From CAZIXN01 sp039180415 (GTDB taxonomy: Bacteria > Planctomycetota > Phycisphaerae > Phycisphaerales > Phycisphaeraceae): 55,892 nucleotides of DNA. The DNA lies in contig JBCDDH010000014.1 of NCBI GenBank assembly GCA_039180415.1, positions 1 to 55,892 of the forward strand, given 5' to 3'. Of this stretch, positions 8,224-16,978 are shown one piece after another; position 1 is the stretch's first letter; the number at the start of each line of letters is the position of its first letter. The notes beneath the pieces were generated by a model, which was given only the letters and a program-made list of their open reading frames with translations, was not told the DNA's origin and did no database searches. Made by a program: the position numbers and the translations under genes.

Positions 8224-9591
8224 TCAGAGCACCGCGCGAACCTTTGCGATCAAAGTGTCGGCGGCTTGCTTCGTCGGCGCCTCCGCAATCAAACGCAGGA
8301 TCGGCTCGGTGTTGCTCGCCCGCACATGCACCCAGGCATGATCGACATCCACCCGAACGCCATCCAGGCGGCTGATCGACGCGCCCGCGAACGCACCGGC
8401 GACGCGATCCAGCAGCGACGCGGTGTCGCCTTCGGGCACGTCGATCTTCTCTTTGACGATGGCGTACGACGGGATCGACGCGACGATCTCCGACAACGCT
8501 TGCTTGCGGTACGCGAGCAGTTCCAACAGCAACGCCATCCCAACCAACGAATCACGCACCCGACTCACGGCCGACCAAATAATCCCGCCGTTGCCCTCAC
8601 CCCCGAGCTCGGTGCCGTGCTCCCGCATCGCTTCGGCGACGTTCGCCTCGCCCACGGCCGAGCGCACGACCGCCGCCCCCGCGGCTTCCGCTACGTCGTC
8701 GATCATGCGGCTGGTCGACAGGTTCGCCGCGATCGCGTCGCCCGGTCTTAAACGGTGCAGCCCACACAACGCCAGCGTGTATTCCTCGCCGATATACGTG
8801 CCGCGTTCGTCCACGATCGCCAGACGGTCGGCGTCGGTGTCTTGGGCAAAGCCGACGTCCGCACGGCGCTCGGCCACCACTTCGGTCAACTCGATCAGGT
8901 TCGCTTGGGTGGGCTCCGGGGGGTGGGGGAAATCACCCGTTGGCTCGGGGTACAGGTGCGTGAACTTCACGCCTAGCTGGTGCAGCAAAGCCGCCGCTTC
9001 CGCCCCGCCCGCGCCACGCGTGCTGTCCACTACCGCGCTCAGCCCCGCGCCACGGATCGCTTCGACGTCGATGCCGGCCTCGAGCACTTTCTCGAGATGC
9101 ACTTCGACGCCACGACCGTCCTCGGAGATCGGCCGCAACTGTTCGGTGCCCACGTACGCAAACGCGTCGCCGCGAAAGTCGGCCAATAGCTGTTCAACCT
9201 CGTCCGGCGGCGGCGCGACGCCGTCGTGGCGCAACGCCTTCATCCCGTTCCACGGCGCCGGGTTGTGACTCGCCGTGACCACCAGCCCGCCGTCCGCGTT
9301 TCGTTCGCCAACCATCACGGCCACGCCCGGCGTGCTCAAGACGCCCACCCGAACGACCTCGCACCCCACGCTCGCCAAGCCCGCGACCGCGGCCGACTCA
9401 TACATTAAGCCCGACGGACGCGAATCCCGCCCCACCACCACCGCCGGGTGATCCACGCCCCGCGTGCGCTTGAGCCACGCGCCCACCGCCGCGCCGTATC
9501 GCGCCGCCACCGTCGGCGTCAGCGACTTGCCCACCAAGCCTCGCATGCCGCTCACACTCAAAATCAGCGGGGTGTCCGCGTTCGCTTCCAT
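8224..9591 (-). CDS. Phosphoglucosamine mutase / phosphomannomutase family enzyme
   Basis: This 455-residue alpha-D-phosphohexomutase interconverts a hexose-6-phosphate and hexose-1-phosphate through a phosphoserine. The phosphoserine loop TASHNP lies at 106-111 (Ser108), the metal loop DTDADR at 251-256, the sugar-specificity loop GEGNGG at about 338-343, and the phosphate-binding RASNTEP near the C-terminus. GRDSRPSG at about 54-61 is the usual N-terminal motif. The GEGNGG loop is the form seen in many archaeal-type GlmM proteins rather than the GEQSGH of bacterial GlmM, so the exact sugar (glucosamine, mannose or glucose) is uncertain. It is followed at 9604 by a HAD phosphatase gene on the same strand, 12 bases away. 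Confidence 0.88.
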   Translation of the reverse strand: MEANADTPLILSVSGMRGLVGKSLTPTVAARYGAAVGAWLKRTRGVDHPAVVVGRDSRPSGLMYESAAVAGLASVGCEVVRVGVLSTPGVAVMVGERNADGGLVVTASHNPAPWNGMKALRHDGVAPPPDEVEQLLADFRGDAFAYVGTEQLRPISEDGRGVEVHLEKVLEAGIDVEAIRGAGLSAVVDSTRGAGGAEAAALLHQLGVKFTHLYPEPTGDFPHPPEPTQANLIELTEVVAERRADVGFAQDTDADRLAIVDERGTYIGEEYTLALCGLHRLRPGDAIAANLSTSRMIDDVAEAAGAAVVRSAVGEANVAEAMREHGTELGGEGNGGIIWSAVSRVRDSLVGMALLLELLAYRKQALSEIVASIPSYAIVKEKIDVPEGDTASLLDRVAGAFAGASISRLDGVRVDVDHAWVHVRASNTEPILRLIAEAPTKQAADTLIAKVRAVL

Positions 9592-9603
9592 GCTCCAAAC
9601 TCC

Positions 9604-10272
9604 TCAGGGGTACCAGGCTCGCAGTTGTTCGGGCGTCACCCCCGCCAACGATTCGATCACGCGTTCCGCGTCGCCCGCCAACTCGCCGGCCTCGTGACTG
9701 GTCGTGATCGCCAGCGTCCGCAACCCCGCGGTCGTTGCCGAAATCAGCCCCGCCCGCGTGTCTTCGATCGCCAAACAACGCCCGGGCTCGACGCCGATCG
9801 CCGCAGCAGCCCGGGCGTAGCTCGCCGGGTCGGGCTTGCTGCGTTCCACATCGTCGGCCGTCACGATCGCTTCGAACGCGTCCGAGCGATCCAGCAAGCC
9901 CAGCATCAGATCAATGTCCGCGCGGGTCGCCCCGCTGGCGATCGCCACCTTCCAACCCGCCGCCCCCGCCGCGTCCAATAACTCGACGCTGCCCGGCAAC
10001 GCCAACTCCCCCGTCGCCTTCGCCAGCGCGTCGAAGGCCGGCTGCTTCTTGCGGCAAAGCTCCGCCACCGCCGCTTCGCTCGCTTCACGCCCCGTGACTT
10101 CCAGCATCACCCGAAACGCGTCGCGGTCGTCGAAACCGATGTACGTCTGGACGTACTGCTCGAAGGTCAATTCCAACCCCAGCGACCGCGCGATCAGCAC
10201 GAACGCCTGGTAGTGCAGCGGCTCGGAATCCACCAAAACCCCGTCAAAGTCGAACACAATCGCTTCCAACAT
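9604..10272 (-). CDS. HAD-superfamily phosphatase, beta-phosphoglucomutase-like
   Basis: The 222-residue protein has all four HAD motifs: DFDGVLVDSEP from residue 8 (nucleophile D8, general acid D10), SGA at about 123-125, the KPDP lysine at about 152, and EDTRAGL with the metal-binding acid. The helical cap after motif I is of C1 type, as in beta-phosphoglucomutase and small-molecule phosphatases of the GPH/YniC group. It lies directly upstream of the phosphohexomutase on the same strand, so the two are likely co-transcribed and may act on the same sugar phosphates. The precise substrate cannot be read from sequence. Confidence 0.87.
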   Translation of the reverse strand: MLEAIVFDFDGVLVDSEPLHYQAFVLIARSLGLELTFEQYVQTYIGFDDRDAFRVMLEVTGREASEAAVAELCRKKQPAFDALAKATGELALPGSVELLDAAGAAGWKVAIASGATRADIDLMLGLLDRSDAFEAIVTADDVERSKPDPASYARAAAAIGVEPGRCLAIEDTRAGLISATTAGLRTLAITTSHEAGELAGDAERVIESLAGVTPEQLRAWYP

Positions 10273-10497
10273 CCCGCCGAGTCTACTCCGATAAAAACCA
10301 TCGTTCCGGCCGCGACGAACGCACGCCCTGCGTCTCGTGCAACGCGTGACCCGCCTGATCCGGTTTTTCTACCCGTGTCGGTTAACCCAGGTTCCGATGG
10401 TGCCGATCCCCCCGGTATCGCCGACGCACGGCACGCGCCGTTGCCTCTCGGCCTATTGAAGTTCCCCTTGCACGGGGAGAAAGCCAGGGACACCACC

Positions 10498-11076
10498 ATG
10501 CCACGCCAAAAAGACATCCTCACCACCGGCGAAGTCGCCAAAATCTGCAACGTCGCCCCGCGCACCGTCTCCAAGTGGTTCGACTCCGGCCAGCTCCGCG
10601 GCTACCGCATCCCCGGCTCCAAGGACCGCCGCATCCCGCTGTCCGGGCTGATCCGATTCATGAAGCAGCACAACATCCCGCTGGACGGCCTGCAGTCCGG
10701 CGCGACCCGCGTGCTCATCATCGATCAGCCTTCCGAAACCCTCGACGTGCTCAAGAAGGTGCTCGTCGAGCAGGCCAGCTACGAGGTCGAAGTCGCCCAC
10801 GGCGGGTTCGCGGCCGGCGTCACCGCCGAGAAGTTCCGCCCCCACGTGCTCTTCGTCGATATGCACCTGGCCGACGTCAAGGGCGAAGACCTCGCGAATC
10901 TCGTCCGCAACTCCGACGACCTGCAGATGACCAAGGTCATCGCCGTCTCCGGCAAGCTCACCGACGGCCAGGCCCAGCACCTGCTGCACAACGGCTTCGA
11001 CGGCTACCTCAAGAAGCCGTTCCACGTCCGCCAGGTCATCGAAGCCGTCGAGGACGCCACCGCCATCGTGTACTAA
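10498..11076 (+). CDS. Orphan regulator: excisionase/MerR-like HTH fused to receiver domain
   Basis: The 192-residue protein starts at the ATG at 10498, preceded by AGGGA. Residues 6-62 form a winged helix-turn-helix of the excisionase/BldC kind (LTTGEVAKICNVAPRTVSKWFDSG). Residues 70-190 form a receiver domain with D121 as likely phosphoacceptor in FVDM, D76 in the acidic pocket, S151 and the conserved lysine in LKKPF at 171-175. Having the DNA-binding domain first is the reverse of the common receiver-first layout. No histidine kinase gene is nearby, so it is an orphan. A strong terminator follows at 11200. Its targets are unknown. Confidence 0.87.
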   Translation: MPRQKDILTTGEVAKICNVAPRTVSKWFDSGQLRGYRIPGSKDRRIPLSGLIRFMKQHNIPLDGLQSGATRVLIIDQPSETLDVLKKVLVEQASYEVEVAHGGFAAGVTAEKFRPHVLFVDMHLADVKGEDLANLVRNSDDLQMTKVIAVSGKLTDGQAQHLLHNGFDGYLKKPFHVRQVIEAVEDATAIVY

Positions 11077-11199
11077 GCCCAACCCTCCGACCGCCGTTAG
11101 GCCGGGAAAGAGAGAGCGAGCCGCGGACCACTCGAGATCAGGACGATCCAGGGAATTCGATCCAGGATTCACGACAAGGACGCCACCGCCCGCCGCATC

Positions 11200-11234
11200 A
11201 GAGCCGCCGCCGAAAGGCGCGGCTCTGTTTTTTT
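11200..11234 (+). terminator. Rho-independent terminator
   Basis: AGAGCCG and CGGCTCT pair around an inner CGCC/GGCG stem with a GAAA loop and one bulged base, followed by GTTTTTTT. It ends transcription of the HTH-receiver gene, 123 bases after its stop. Confidence 0.85.
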
Positions 11235-11265
11235 AGCCCCGCGCCGCGGCGCACGTCCGCCCCGC

Positions 11266-12045
11266 TTAATCCGCCGCAAACTGTCGGTATCGCCGCCACG
11301 CCGACAGCGCGTAGATCAACACCGCCAGCGCGATGAAGTACTCCTTCGACTCGTCCGCCGCCGACACCAACGCCAGGTCCACCCAGCCGCGTGTGTCTTC
11401 GAACGAGTCTTCCAACAATTTCTCCGGCAGGTTCCAGCCGAACCCGAACCAGCCGGGCAGCACCATCGTCCGCGTCGGGATCATCCAGAACCACGACGAC
11501 GAGGACGCGCCGGCTTCCTTGCGCTTGTCCACCACAAAAAACGGCAGCACCCCGGCCCCCACGGCACACGACAAGCCGGCGATGGTGCGCGGGATCTCGT
11601 TGAGCAGGTCGTGATACCAGGCGTCGGCGTTGTGCAGGTTGAACTCGCCCTGCAGGTTGTTCGCCGCGATCGAGGCCGGCACCTCGAAGCCGATGACGTG
11701 TTGACCCCACGACGCCTCTTCCCCGGCGAAGTACAGCATCCCTACCGCCAACAGCACAAACCAACCCCGCGCCAGCCCCGTGAGCTTCCGCCCCCGCCAG
11801 GCCAACCACGCAAACACCGCGCACGCGGGAAGCAGGTAGACCACCGTCAACAGCTCCTTCAGCCCCAACTCGGCGTGCACCCAGCGTTCCCACGTGTCGT
11901 ACGGGAGGAACCCTGCGAACAGCAACGCGGCCGCGCTGCCGAGCACCGCCCCCCACGCCAACCGCTTGAGCCAGACCGGGTCCCGCGGAGTTGGAGCCAC
12001 CGGCTCTGTGCCGCCGACCGAACCTGTTGCTGGAAGTGAAAGCAT
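11266..12045 (-). CDS. Uncharacterised polytopic membrane protein
   Basis: I chose the ATG at 12045; a TTG at 12078 in frame would add 11 residues. The roughly 259-residue product has hydrophobic segments near about 27-47, 60-82, 95-112, 150-170 and 235-250, so probably five or more membrane helices. A conserved-looking FAGEEASWGQHVIGFEVP sits after the third segment and NLHNADAWYHDLLNEIPR follows it; GEE-x-SWGQ is a signature I associate with an uncharacterised bacterial membrane family, with no known reaction. The upstream gap carries a structured repeat (12132-12204). It is on the same strand as mqnD, but the repeat between them argues against a tight operon. Confidence 0.65.
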   Translation of the reverse strand: MLSLPATGSVGGTEPVAPTPRDPVWLKRLAWGAVLGSAAALLFAGFLPYDTWERWVHAELGLKELLTVVYLLPACAVFAWLAWRGRKLTGLARGWFVLLAVGMLYFAGEEASWGQHVIGFEVPASIAANNLQGEFNLHNADAWYHDLLNEIPRTIAGLSCAVGAGVLPFFVVDKRKEAGASSSSWFWMIPTRTMVLPGWFGFGWNLPEKLLEDSFEDTRGWVDLALVSAADESKEYFIALAVLIYALSAWRRYRQFAAD

Positions 12046-12131
12046 GAATCGCGAAACCCTGAAATCCCGGAAACTCAACTATCTAAATTAACAAAACCGA
12101 CCCCTTGGCAAACGGCACATAGGGATGTCCA

Positions 12132-12204
12132 TAGCCGCAGGCCAACGGCCTGCGCGACCGCGCCGGATACGCCCGTTTACGCGCAGCCCGCGGGGCTGCG
12201 GCTA
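12132..12204. repeat. 73-bp palindromic repeat with two nested hairpins (REP-like)
   Basis: Two 8-bp hairpins, CGCAGGCC-AAC-GGCCTGCG at 12136-12154 and CGCAGCCC-GCG-GGGCTGCG at 12182-12200, are enclosed by the outer inverted repeat TAGCCGCAG (12132-12140) and CTGCGGCTA (12196-12204). The nested symmetry resembles paired REP elements that transposases of the RAYT group mobilise. It lies between two minus-strand genes in a non-coding gap. Nothing else is seen in this gap. Confidence 0.75.
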
Positions 12205-12215
12205 CCCATTCGCAT

Positions 12216-13148
12216 TCACGCCGGCTCGACGAAGTCCACTTCCCCGCCGCCCGGCAACGCCGGGATCAGGCCCGCGGCGACGCCTTCCTTCATCAGTTGC
12301 GACACCGCCGCCCGGCCACGCTCGCCGTAGTCCATCGTCCACCGGTTGACGTACATCCCCACAAACCGGTCGGCCAACTCCGTGCCCATGTTCCGTGCGT
12401 AATTCAGCGCGAAAGCTACCGCGTCGTCCCGATGACCGAGCGCGTGCTCGATCGAATCCAGCAGCACCCGGCAGATCACCGGCGCTTCGCCAGACTCGAC
12501 GAGGTCCCGTCGGATCGCGTTGCCGCCCAGGGGCAACGGCAGGCCGCGTGAGTGGGTCCACCACGAACCTAGATCGACGACGAGTTCGAGGCCTTGATCC
12601 TGGAACGTGATTTGGCCTTCGTGAATAATCAAACCCGCGTCGAACCTTTCGGATTCAACTTCGTCGAGGATCTGATCGAACATCACGTGCTCCCAGTCGA
12701 AATCGTCCTTGGACAAGCCGTGCTCGTGGAGCCAAAGCTGCGTGGAGAGCCAGGCGGTGGTGCGCGGGCCGGGCATGGCGAGCTTCTTGCCCTTCAGGTC
12801 GCCGGGCTGGGTGATATGCCCGGGACGGCTGACGATCATCGGCCCGTACCCGTCGCCCATGCTGCTGCCGCAGGACGTGAGCGCGTAGTGCTCCGCGACG
12901 TGCGGGTACTGGTGGATGGAAAACGCGGTGATCTCGAGCTCGCCCTGTTCGCTGCGCTCGTTGAGCGACTGGATGTCTTCGAGCACGTGAACGAAGTCGT
13001 AGCCGCGGGTGTCGATCTGGGGCTTGAGTTGGGTGCCGTCGGGCGCAACGAAGTTGGCCAGCGGCCACCACATGAACGCGTCGTCGGGGTCGGGGCTGTG
13101 CCCGATGCGGAGCGTGCGGTTCGCGGTCGTCGGGGCGGGCGTAGTCAT
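12216..13148 (-). CDS. mqnD: MqnD-like 1,4-dihydroxy-6-naphthoate synthase (futalosine menaquinone pathway)
   Basis: This 310-residue protein has the periplasmic-binding-protein-like fold of MqnA/MqnD. The N-terminal GHSPDPDDAFMWWPL (about residues 15-29) is the substrate-loop signature of the MqnD group, and TSCGSSMGDGYGP (about 91-103) is the second conserved loop. AGLIIHEGQITF with a histidine at about 177 matches the catalytic region of MqnD. It would convert cyclic de-hypoxanthinyl futalosine to dihydroxynaphthoate in menaquinone synthesis. No other mqn gene is in the window. Some family members are annotated only as menaquinone-related solute-binding proteins, so the exact step is likely but not certain. 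Confidence 0.8.
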   Translation of the reverse strand: MTTPAPTTANRTLRIGHSPDPDDAFMWWPLANFVAPDGTQLKPQIDTRGYDFVHVLEDIQSLNERSEQGELEITAFSIHQYPHVAEHYALTSCGSSMGDGYGPMIVSRPGHITQPGDLKGKKLAMPGPRTTAWLSTQLWLHEHGLSKDDFDWEHVMFDQILDEVESERFDAGLIIHEGQITFQDQGLELVVDLGSWWTHSRGLPLPLGGNAIRRDLVESGEAPVICRVLLDSIEHALGHRDDAVAFALNYARNMGTELADRFVGMYVNRWTMDYGERGRAAVSQLMKEGVAAGLIPALPGGGEVDFVEPA

Positions 13149-13237
13149 AGGGCAGGAGTGTAGGAACGCGCCGCCCGTGCCCCGGGAGGCGGGCTCGAAA
13201 CCCGACCCGCAACTCCGCCATCTCCTAAACTGCCCGC

Positions 13238-14731
13238 ATGTCCAGCAAGACCCATTACGACCTGATCGTCATCGGCGGCGGCCCCGCCGGGTATGTCGCC
13301 GCCATCCGCGCCGCCCAGCTCGGCAAGAGCGTCGCCTGCGTCGAACGCGACAAGCTCGGCGGCGTTTGTCTCAACTGGGGCTGCATCCCCACCAAGGCCC
13401 TGATCGCCTCCGCCGAGCTGTACTACAAGGCCAAGCACGAGGCCGACCACTTCGGCATCACCGTCAAGGACATCGCCTACGACTGGGACAAGGTCATCGG
13501 CCGGTCGCGCAACGTCTCGGGCCAGCTCAACAAGGGCGTCGGCTTCCTGTTCAAGAAAAACAAGATCGACCACTACGACGGGCACGCCTTCATCCCCGCC
13601 GCCGGGAAAGTCCAGGTCTTCAAACACGACCACGTCGACACCAAACAGCAGCCCATCGACCAGGACCTGCCCGCCGAGGTCCGCTTCACGTCGGACCCCA
13701 CGCACACGCTCACCGCCGACAAGATCTTGATCGCCACCGGCGCCGCGCCCCGCCCCCTCCCGGGGGCGCCGTACGACGGCGAAAAGATCATCTCCAGCAA
13801 GGACGCGATGGTCCTGCCCAAGCGCCCCAAGAAGCTCTTGGTCGTCGGCTCGGGCGCGATCGGCATGGAGTTCGCCTTCTTCTACAACGCCTTCGGCACC
13901 GAGGTCACCGTCATCGAAATGATCGACCGCGTCATGCCCATCGAAGACGCCGACGTCTCCAAGGAGATCGCCAAGAGCTTCAAGAACCAGGGCATCACCA
14001 TCAAGACCGGCCACGTCACCAAGTCCATCGAGACCACCAAGAACGGCATCAAAGCCACCATCGCCAAGGTCGGCGACGAGTCCGGCAAGACCGAGACGAT
14101 CGAAGCCGACCACGCGCTCGTCGCCATCGGCGTCCGCGGCCGCTTCGACGGGCTGTTCGAAGACGCACTCGGCATCGAAATCTTCAAGGGCCACATCAAG
14201 ACCAACTACACCGAACCCGGCAGCGAGTACAAGACCTCCGTCCCGGGCATCTACGCCGTGGGCGACGTCATCGGCCCGCCCTGGCTCGCCCACGTCGCCT
14301 CCGAAGAAGCCATCGTCGCCGTCGAACGCATGTTCGGCCACGACGCCCCCGACATCGACTACGGCTCCATCCCCGGCTGCACCTACTGCAACCCGCAGGT
14401 CGCCTCCATCGGCCTGTCCGAACAAGCCTGCAAAGAGCAAGGCATCGCCTACGACACCGCCACGTTCCCCTTCCAAGCCTCCGGCAAGGCCCAGGCCCTC
14501 GGCGACACCACCGGCTTCGTGAAGCTCATCGCCTCCAAAGACCACGGCGAGATCCTTGGCGCCCACATGATCGGCGAGGGCGTCACCGAACTCATCGCCG
14601 AGATCTCCCTGGCCAAGAGCCTCGAAGCGACGGCCGACGAAGTGATCAACACGATGCACGCCCACCCGACGATGTCCGAAGCGGTGCACGAAGCGGCGCT
14701 GGGCACGGACGGGCGGATGATCCACTTCTAA
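13238..14731 (+). CDS. lpdA: Dihydrolipoyl dehydrogenase (E3)
   Basis: The 497-residue flavoprotein oxidises the dihydrolipoamide of 2-oxoacid dehydrogenase or glycine cleavage complexes, passing electrons to NAD+. GGGPAGYVAA (about 13-22) binds FAD, GGVCLNWGCIPTK contains the redox-active disulfide C44/C49, VVGSGAIGMEF (about 205-215) binds NAD, and YAVGDV is the second FAD motif. The C-terminal HAHPTMSEAVHEAA supplies the catalytic His-Glu pair. Length and motifs are normal. It is divergent from mqnD and is followed after 14 bases by a PhyH gene. No E1 or E2 gene is adjacent. Confidence 0.96.
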   Translation: MSSKTHYDLIVIGGGPAGYVAAIRAAQLGKSVACVERDKLGGVCLNWGCIPTKALIASAELYYKAKHEADHFGITVKDIAYDWDKVIGRSRNVSGQLNKGVGFLFKKNKIDHYDGHAFIPAAGKVQVFKHDHVDTKQQPIDQDLPAEVRFTSDPTHTLTADKILIATGAAPRPLPGAPYDGEKIISSKDAMVLPKRPKKLLVVGSGAIGMEFAFFYNAFGTEVTVIEMIDRVMPIEDADVSKEIAKSFKNQGITIKTGHVTKSIETTKNGIKATIAKVGDESGKTETIEADHALVAIGVRGRFDGLFEDALGIEIFKGHIKTNYTEPGSEYKTSVPGIYAVGDVIGPPWLAHVASEEAIVAVERMFGHDAPDIDYGSIPGCTYCNPQVASIGLSEQACKEQGIAYDTATFPFQASGKAQALGDTTGFVKLIASKDHGEILGAHMIGEGVTELIAEISLAKSLEATADEVINTMHAHPTMSEAVHEAALGTDGRMIHF

Positions 14732-14745
14732 CCGCCCCGTGCCTC

Positions 14746-15474
14746 ATGCAAGACAACGTTACGAACGAGGCGTTACGTCGCGACGGCTATGCCGTCGTGA
14801 AAAACGTGGTGGATGCGGGCGAGGTCTCGCGCCTCCGCCAAGCACTGTCACTCCGAAACCACCGACGCGCCAACCTGCGAAATGTTTTTTCGGCGGTTCC
14901 GGAGTCGGTCCGCGTCCTTCGCCACCCGGGCGTTCGAGCCTGCATCCGAGCGTCGCTCGGCACCAACGCCTTCGCGGTCCGAGCCATCCTTTTCGATAAG
15001 ACCGCCGACGCCAACTGGCTGGTCGCCTGGCATCAGGACACCGCGATCCCGATCCAGGAACCACTCGACACAGCGCAACTCCCCCCAGGCTACGGGCCGC
15101 AGTCTGTCAAGGACGGCGTCCCGCACTGTCGCGCCTCCGAAAACCTGCTGGCCGACATGTTGACGCTCCGCCTTCACCTAGACGACTGCGGGGAAGAGAA
15201 CGGCCCACTCCGCGTGATCCCGGGCAGTCACGCGCTAGGCCGACTCGAAGACCACAAAATCGAGAACGCTCGCCGCCAAACCGAACCGGTATCCGTCCTC
15301 GCCGCGGCAGGTGACGCGCTACTTATGCGTCCCCTGACGCTGCACGCTTCGTCGCAGTCCGATCGCCCGGGGCACCGGCGCGTCCTGCACGTCGAATTCG
15401 CACACAAGCAACTACCCGAACCCCTCCGGTGGCACGAACGGCAATACCTTTTTCATCCTGGCTTCCCGCGTTGA
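14746..15474 (+). CDS. Phytanoyl-CoA dioxygenase (PhyH) family protein
   Basis: The 242-residue protein has a clear Fe(II) triad: H96 and D98 in WHQD and H200 in LTLHASS, with R211/R212 as the 2-oxoglutarate anchor. DGYAVVKNVVD at about 13-23 is the usual start of the fold and VIPGSH at about 157-162 its standard loop. I chose the ATG at 14746, 14 bases after the dehydrogenase stop; the frame is open far upstream but only overlaps the lpdA gene. It is shorter and only distantly similar to the PhyH protein at 543. The position right behind lpdA suggests co-transcription, but I see no functional link. Substrate unknown. Confidence 0.83.
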   Translation: MQDNVTNEALRRDGYAVVKNVVDAGEVSRLRQALSLRNHRRANLRNVFSAVPESVRVLRHPGVRACIRASLGTNAFAVRAILFDKTADANWLVAWHQDTAIPIQEPLDTAQLPPGYGPQSVKDGVPHCRASENLLADMLTLRLHLDDCGEENGPLRVIPGSHALGRLEDHKIENARRQTEPVSVLAAAGDALLMRPLTLHASSQSDRPGHRRVLHVEFAHKQLPEPLRWHERQYLFHPGFPR

Positions 15475-15551
15475 TTCCGCGCGTTTCCTTGCCGAACTCC
15501 GCGCGGATCGGACACGGTGTCCACCATCGAGTGGTTCACCGCCAAGCCGGC

Positions 15552-15974
15552 CTAGGCATCCACCTCGTCTCGCCCACGCGCAAATAGCACCAACGCCAAC
15601 TCAAGCCGCTTCAACTCGCGGAGCGTGGCGTGGTGATGGCGACGCATCCACGTCCATAGGCAAAGCGCCACCGCCAACACAGCCAGCAATCCAAACACCG
15701 TCGATAGCAACAGCTCAGCGTGCAGATTGTCCGCCCGCAAAAACGCCACCGCGGTCATACTCATCGCAACCCCCAACGACACCTGCAACGCCGTGGGCAG
15801 TGCCGCCCGACGCCGCGATTTGTTTTGCATGGCGTCCAGCACCGCAGCCGCACTGCGTTCATGGTCGGCCGCGACCGCGCGGGCTTCGTCGGCCGACAAG
15901 TGCCGCAAGAGCACGCTCCGCAGGCGTTCGTCGGCTTGTTCGGAATCGAGGTCATGGGTGGGTTCCGTGTTCAT
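15552..15974 (-). CDS. Membrane protein paired with ECF sigma factor, probable anti-sigma factor
   Basis: The start ATG overlaps the stop of the sigma gene (TGATG), so the pair is translationally coupled. The 140-residue product has an acidic and helical cytoplasmic N-terminus (about 1-55), then two hydrophobic segments at about 60-80 and 86-107, then a basic helix. A soluble helical part that would hold the sigma factor and a membrane anchor is the standard anti-sigma plan. I see no zinc-binding HxxxCxxC motif, so it is not a classical ZAS protein. The role is inferred mainly from coupling. Confidence 0.62.
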   Translation of the reverse strand: MNTEPTHDLDSEQADERLRSVLLRHLSADEARAVAADHERSAAAVLDAMQNKSRRRAALPTALQVSLGVAMSMTAVAFLRADNLHAELLLSTVFGLLAVLAVALCLWTWMRRHHHATLRELKRLELALVLFARGRDEVDA

Positions 15975-16549
15975 CAGACGTTCCTTTCGAGAAATAGAGA
16001 TTCGCTCATTCGCCGCCGCGCGTAATGCAAACGCGACTTGATCGTCCCCACGGGCAGCCCCAGCGCCGCCGCGATGTCCTGCGCCGTTTGCCCCTCCAGG
16101 TAATGCCGCACCACCACGTCGCGGTGACCCGGTGAGAGCAGCCCCAGCGCCGCCCGCACCAAAGTCGACCGTTCCTCCGCTACTAGCCCCGACGAAACCG
16201 ACGCATCCAACGAGAACGAAGAAGCGACGGCCGCGTGTTGCGCCCCTGCCATCAGCTTCCGCTGCCGCGCCTGACGACGCACCCAATCCGCCGCCCGCCG
16301 CTGCGCGATTCGCATCAGCCATCCGGGAAACGCAGCCGGATCGTCCAGCCGCCCCAAGTCCTTCACCACGGTCAACCAAACGTCCTGCGCCAAATCCTGC
16401 CCTACCTCGGCTCGCCCGGTCGCCCGAATCAGCGTCTCCAGCAACCGCGGATGCCACCGCCGCACCAGCGGCCCAAAACCCGCGTCGTCGCCGGCCTGAC
16501 AAGCCAGCACCAACGCTTCGTCGACGATTTGATTTCCATGCCGTGCCAT
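15974..16549 (-). CDS. ECF-type RNA polymerase sigma factor
   Basis: I chose the ATG at 16549, giving 191 residues; an upstream alternative start adds 23 residues without family similarity. Region 2 is seen at about 25-95 (LVRRWHPRLLETLIRATG, then DLAQDVWLTVVKDL and FPGWLMRIAQRRAADWVRR), and region 4 at about 130-185 (LLSPGHRDVVVRHYLEGQTAQDIAAAL and GTIKSRLHYARRRM) with the helix-turn-helix for the -35 box. The linker between the regions is short, as in ECF sigma factors. The coupled downstream membrane protein is the likely controller. The ECF group and signal are not identified. Confidence 0.9.
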   Translation of the reverse strand: MARHGNQIVDEALVLACQAGDDAGFGPLVRRWHPRLLETLIRATGRAEVGQDLAQDVWLTVVKDLGRLDDPAAFPGWLMRIAQRRAADWVRRQARQRKLMAGAQHAAVASSFSLDASVSSGLVAEERSTLVRAALGLLSPGHRDVVVRHYLEGQTAQDIAAALGLPVGTIKSRLHYARRRMSESLFLERNV

Positions 16550-16646
16550 GCCCCCAAAGTCGCACGTCTTCGCCGCAAGGTTCAATCGAGCCGCACAAAT
16601 TACGACCCGCCCGATCAACCCCCGTCATAGCCAACGGCCTCTCGGC

Positions 16647-16675
16647 TTGACAACGCCTCGATCAATCTTCATAGT
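16647..16675 (+). promoter_or_regulatory. Promoter of the initiator tRNA gene
   Basis: A perfect TTGACA at 16647-16652 is followed after 17 bases by CATAGT at 16670-16675, 17 bases before the tRNA. It fits a sigma-70 promoter. Confidence 0.7.
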
Positions 16676-16692
16676 GTGCTGCTCTACAAGAT

Positions 16693-16766
<74 letters not shown>

Positions 16767-16773
16767 TTTGGCT

Positions 16774-16806
16774 AAAGCCTTGCGGTTGTGCAAGGCTTTA
16801 TTATTT
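16774..16806 (+). terminator. Terminator of the tRNA gene
   Basis: AAAGCCTTGC and GCAAGGCTTT form a 10-bp stem around a short loop (GGTTGT), followed by ATTATTT. It begins seven bases after the tRNA 3' end. Confidence 0.85.
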
Positions 16807-16859
16807 CGAATCTTGCGAGTGGGGGCTTAAATATATTCCGAAACGGATTTGAGCCGCTT

Positions 16860-16886
16860 GACCTCCGGGCCTTAACCCCGGAGGTC
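16860..16886. other. Perfect 10-bp hairpin downstream of tRNA
   Basis: GACCTCCGGG and CCCGGAGGTC pair around CCTTAAC. The right arm (AACCCCGGAGGTC) closely echoes an internal stretch of the tRNA just upstream (AACCCGGAGGTC, 16730-16741). No T-run follows, so it is not a clear terminator; it could be a trace of the mobile island that begins here. The remaining bases up to 16978 show nothing I recognise. Confidence 0.5.
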
Positions 16887-16978
16887 ATTCTGTCATTGGG
16901 CCTGGCTTGGAGACATGGCTTTTGATACTCCACGCTTTGCGGCATGCCTACCCGCAGTTCAACCAACGAGAGACCTCC

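Noticed and set aside
13145..14725. A 526-codon minus-strand frame opposite lpdA
   Set aside because: Shadow rich in Gly/Asp/Val; the plus strand shows the complete dihydrolipoyl dehydrogenase.
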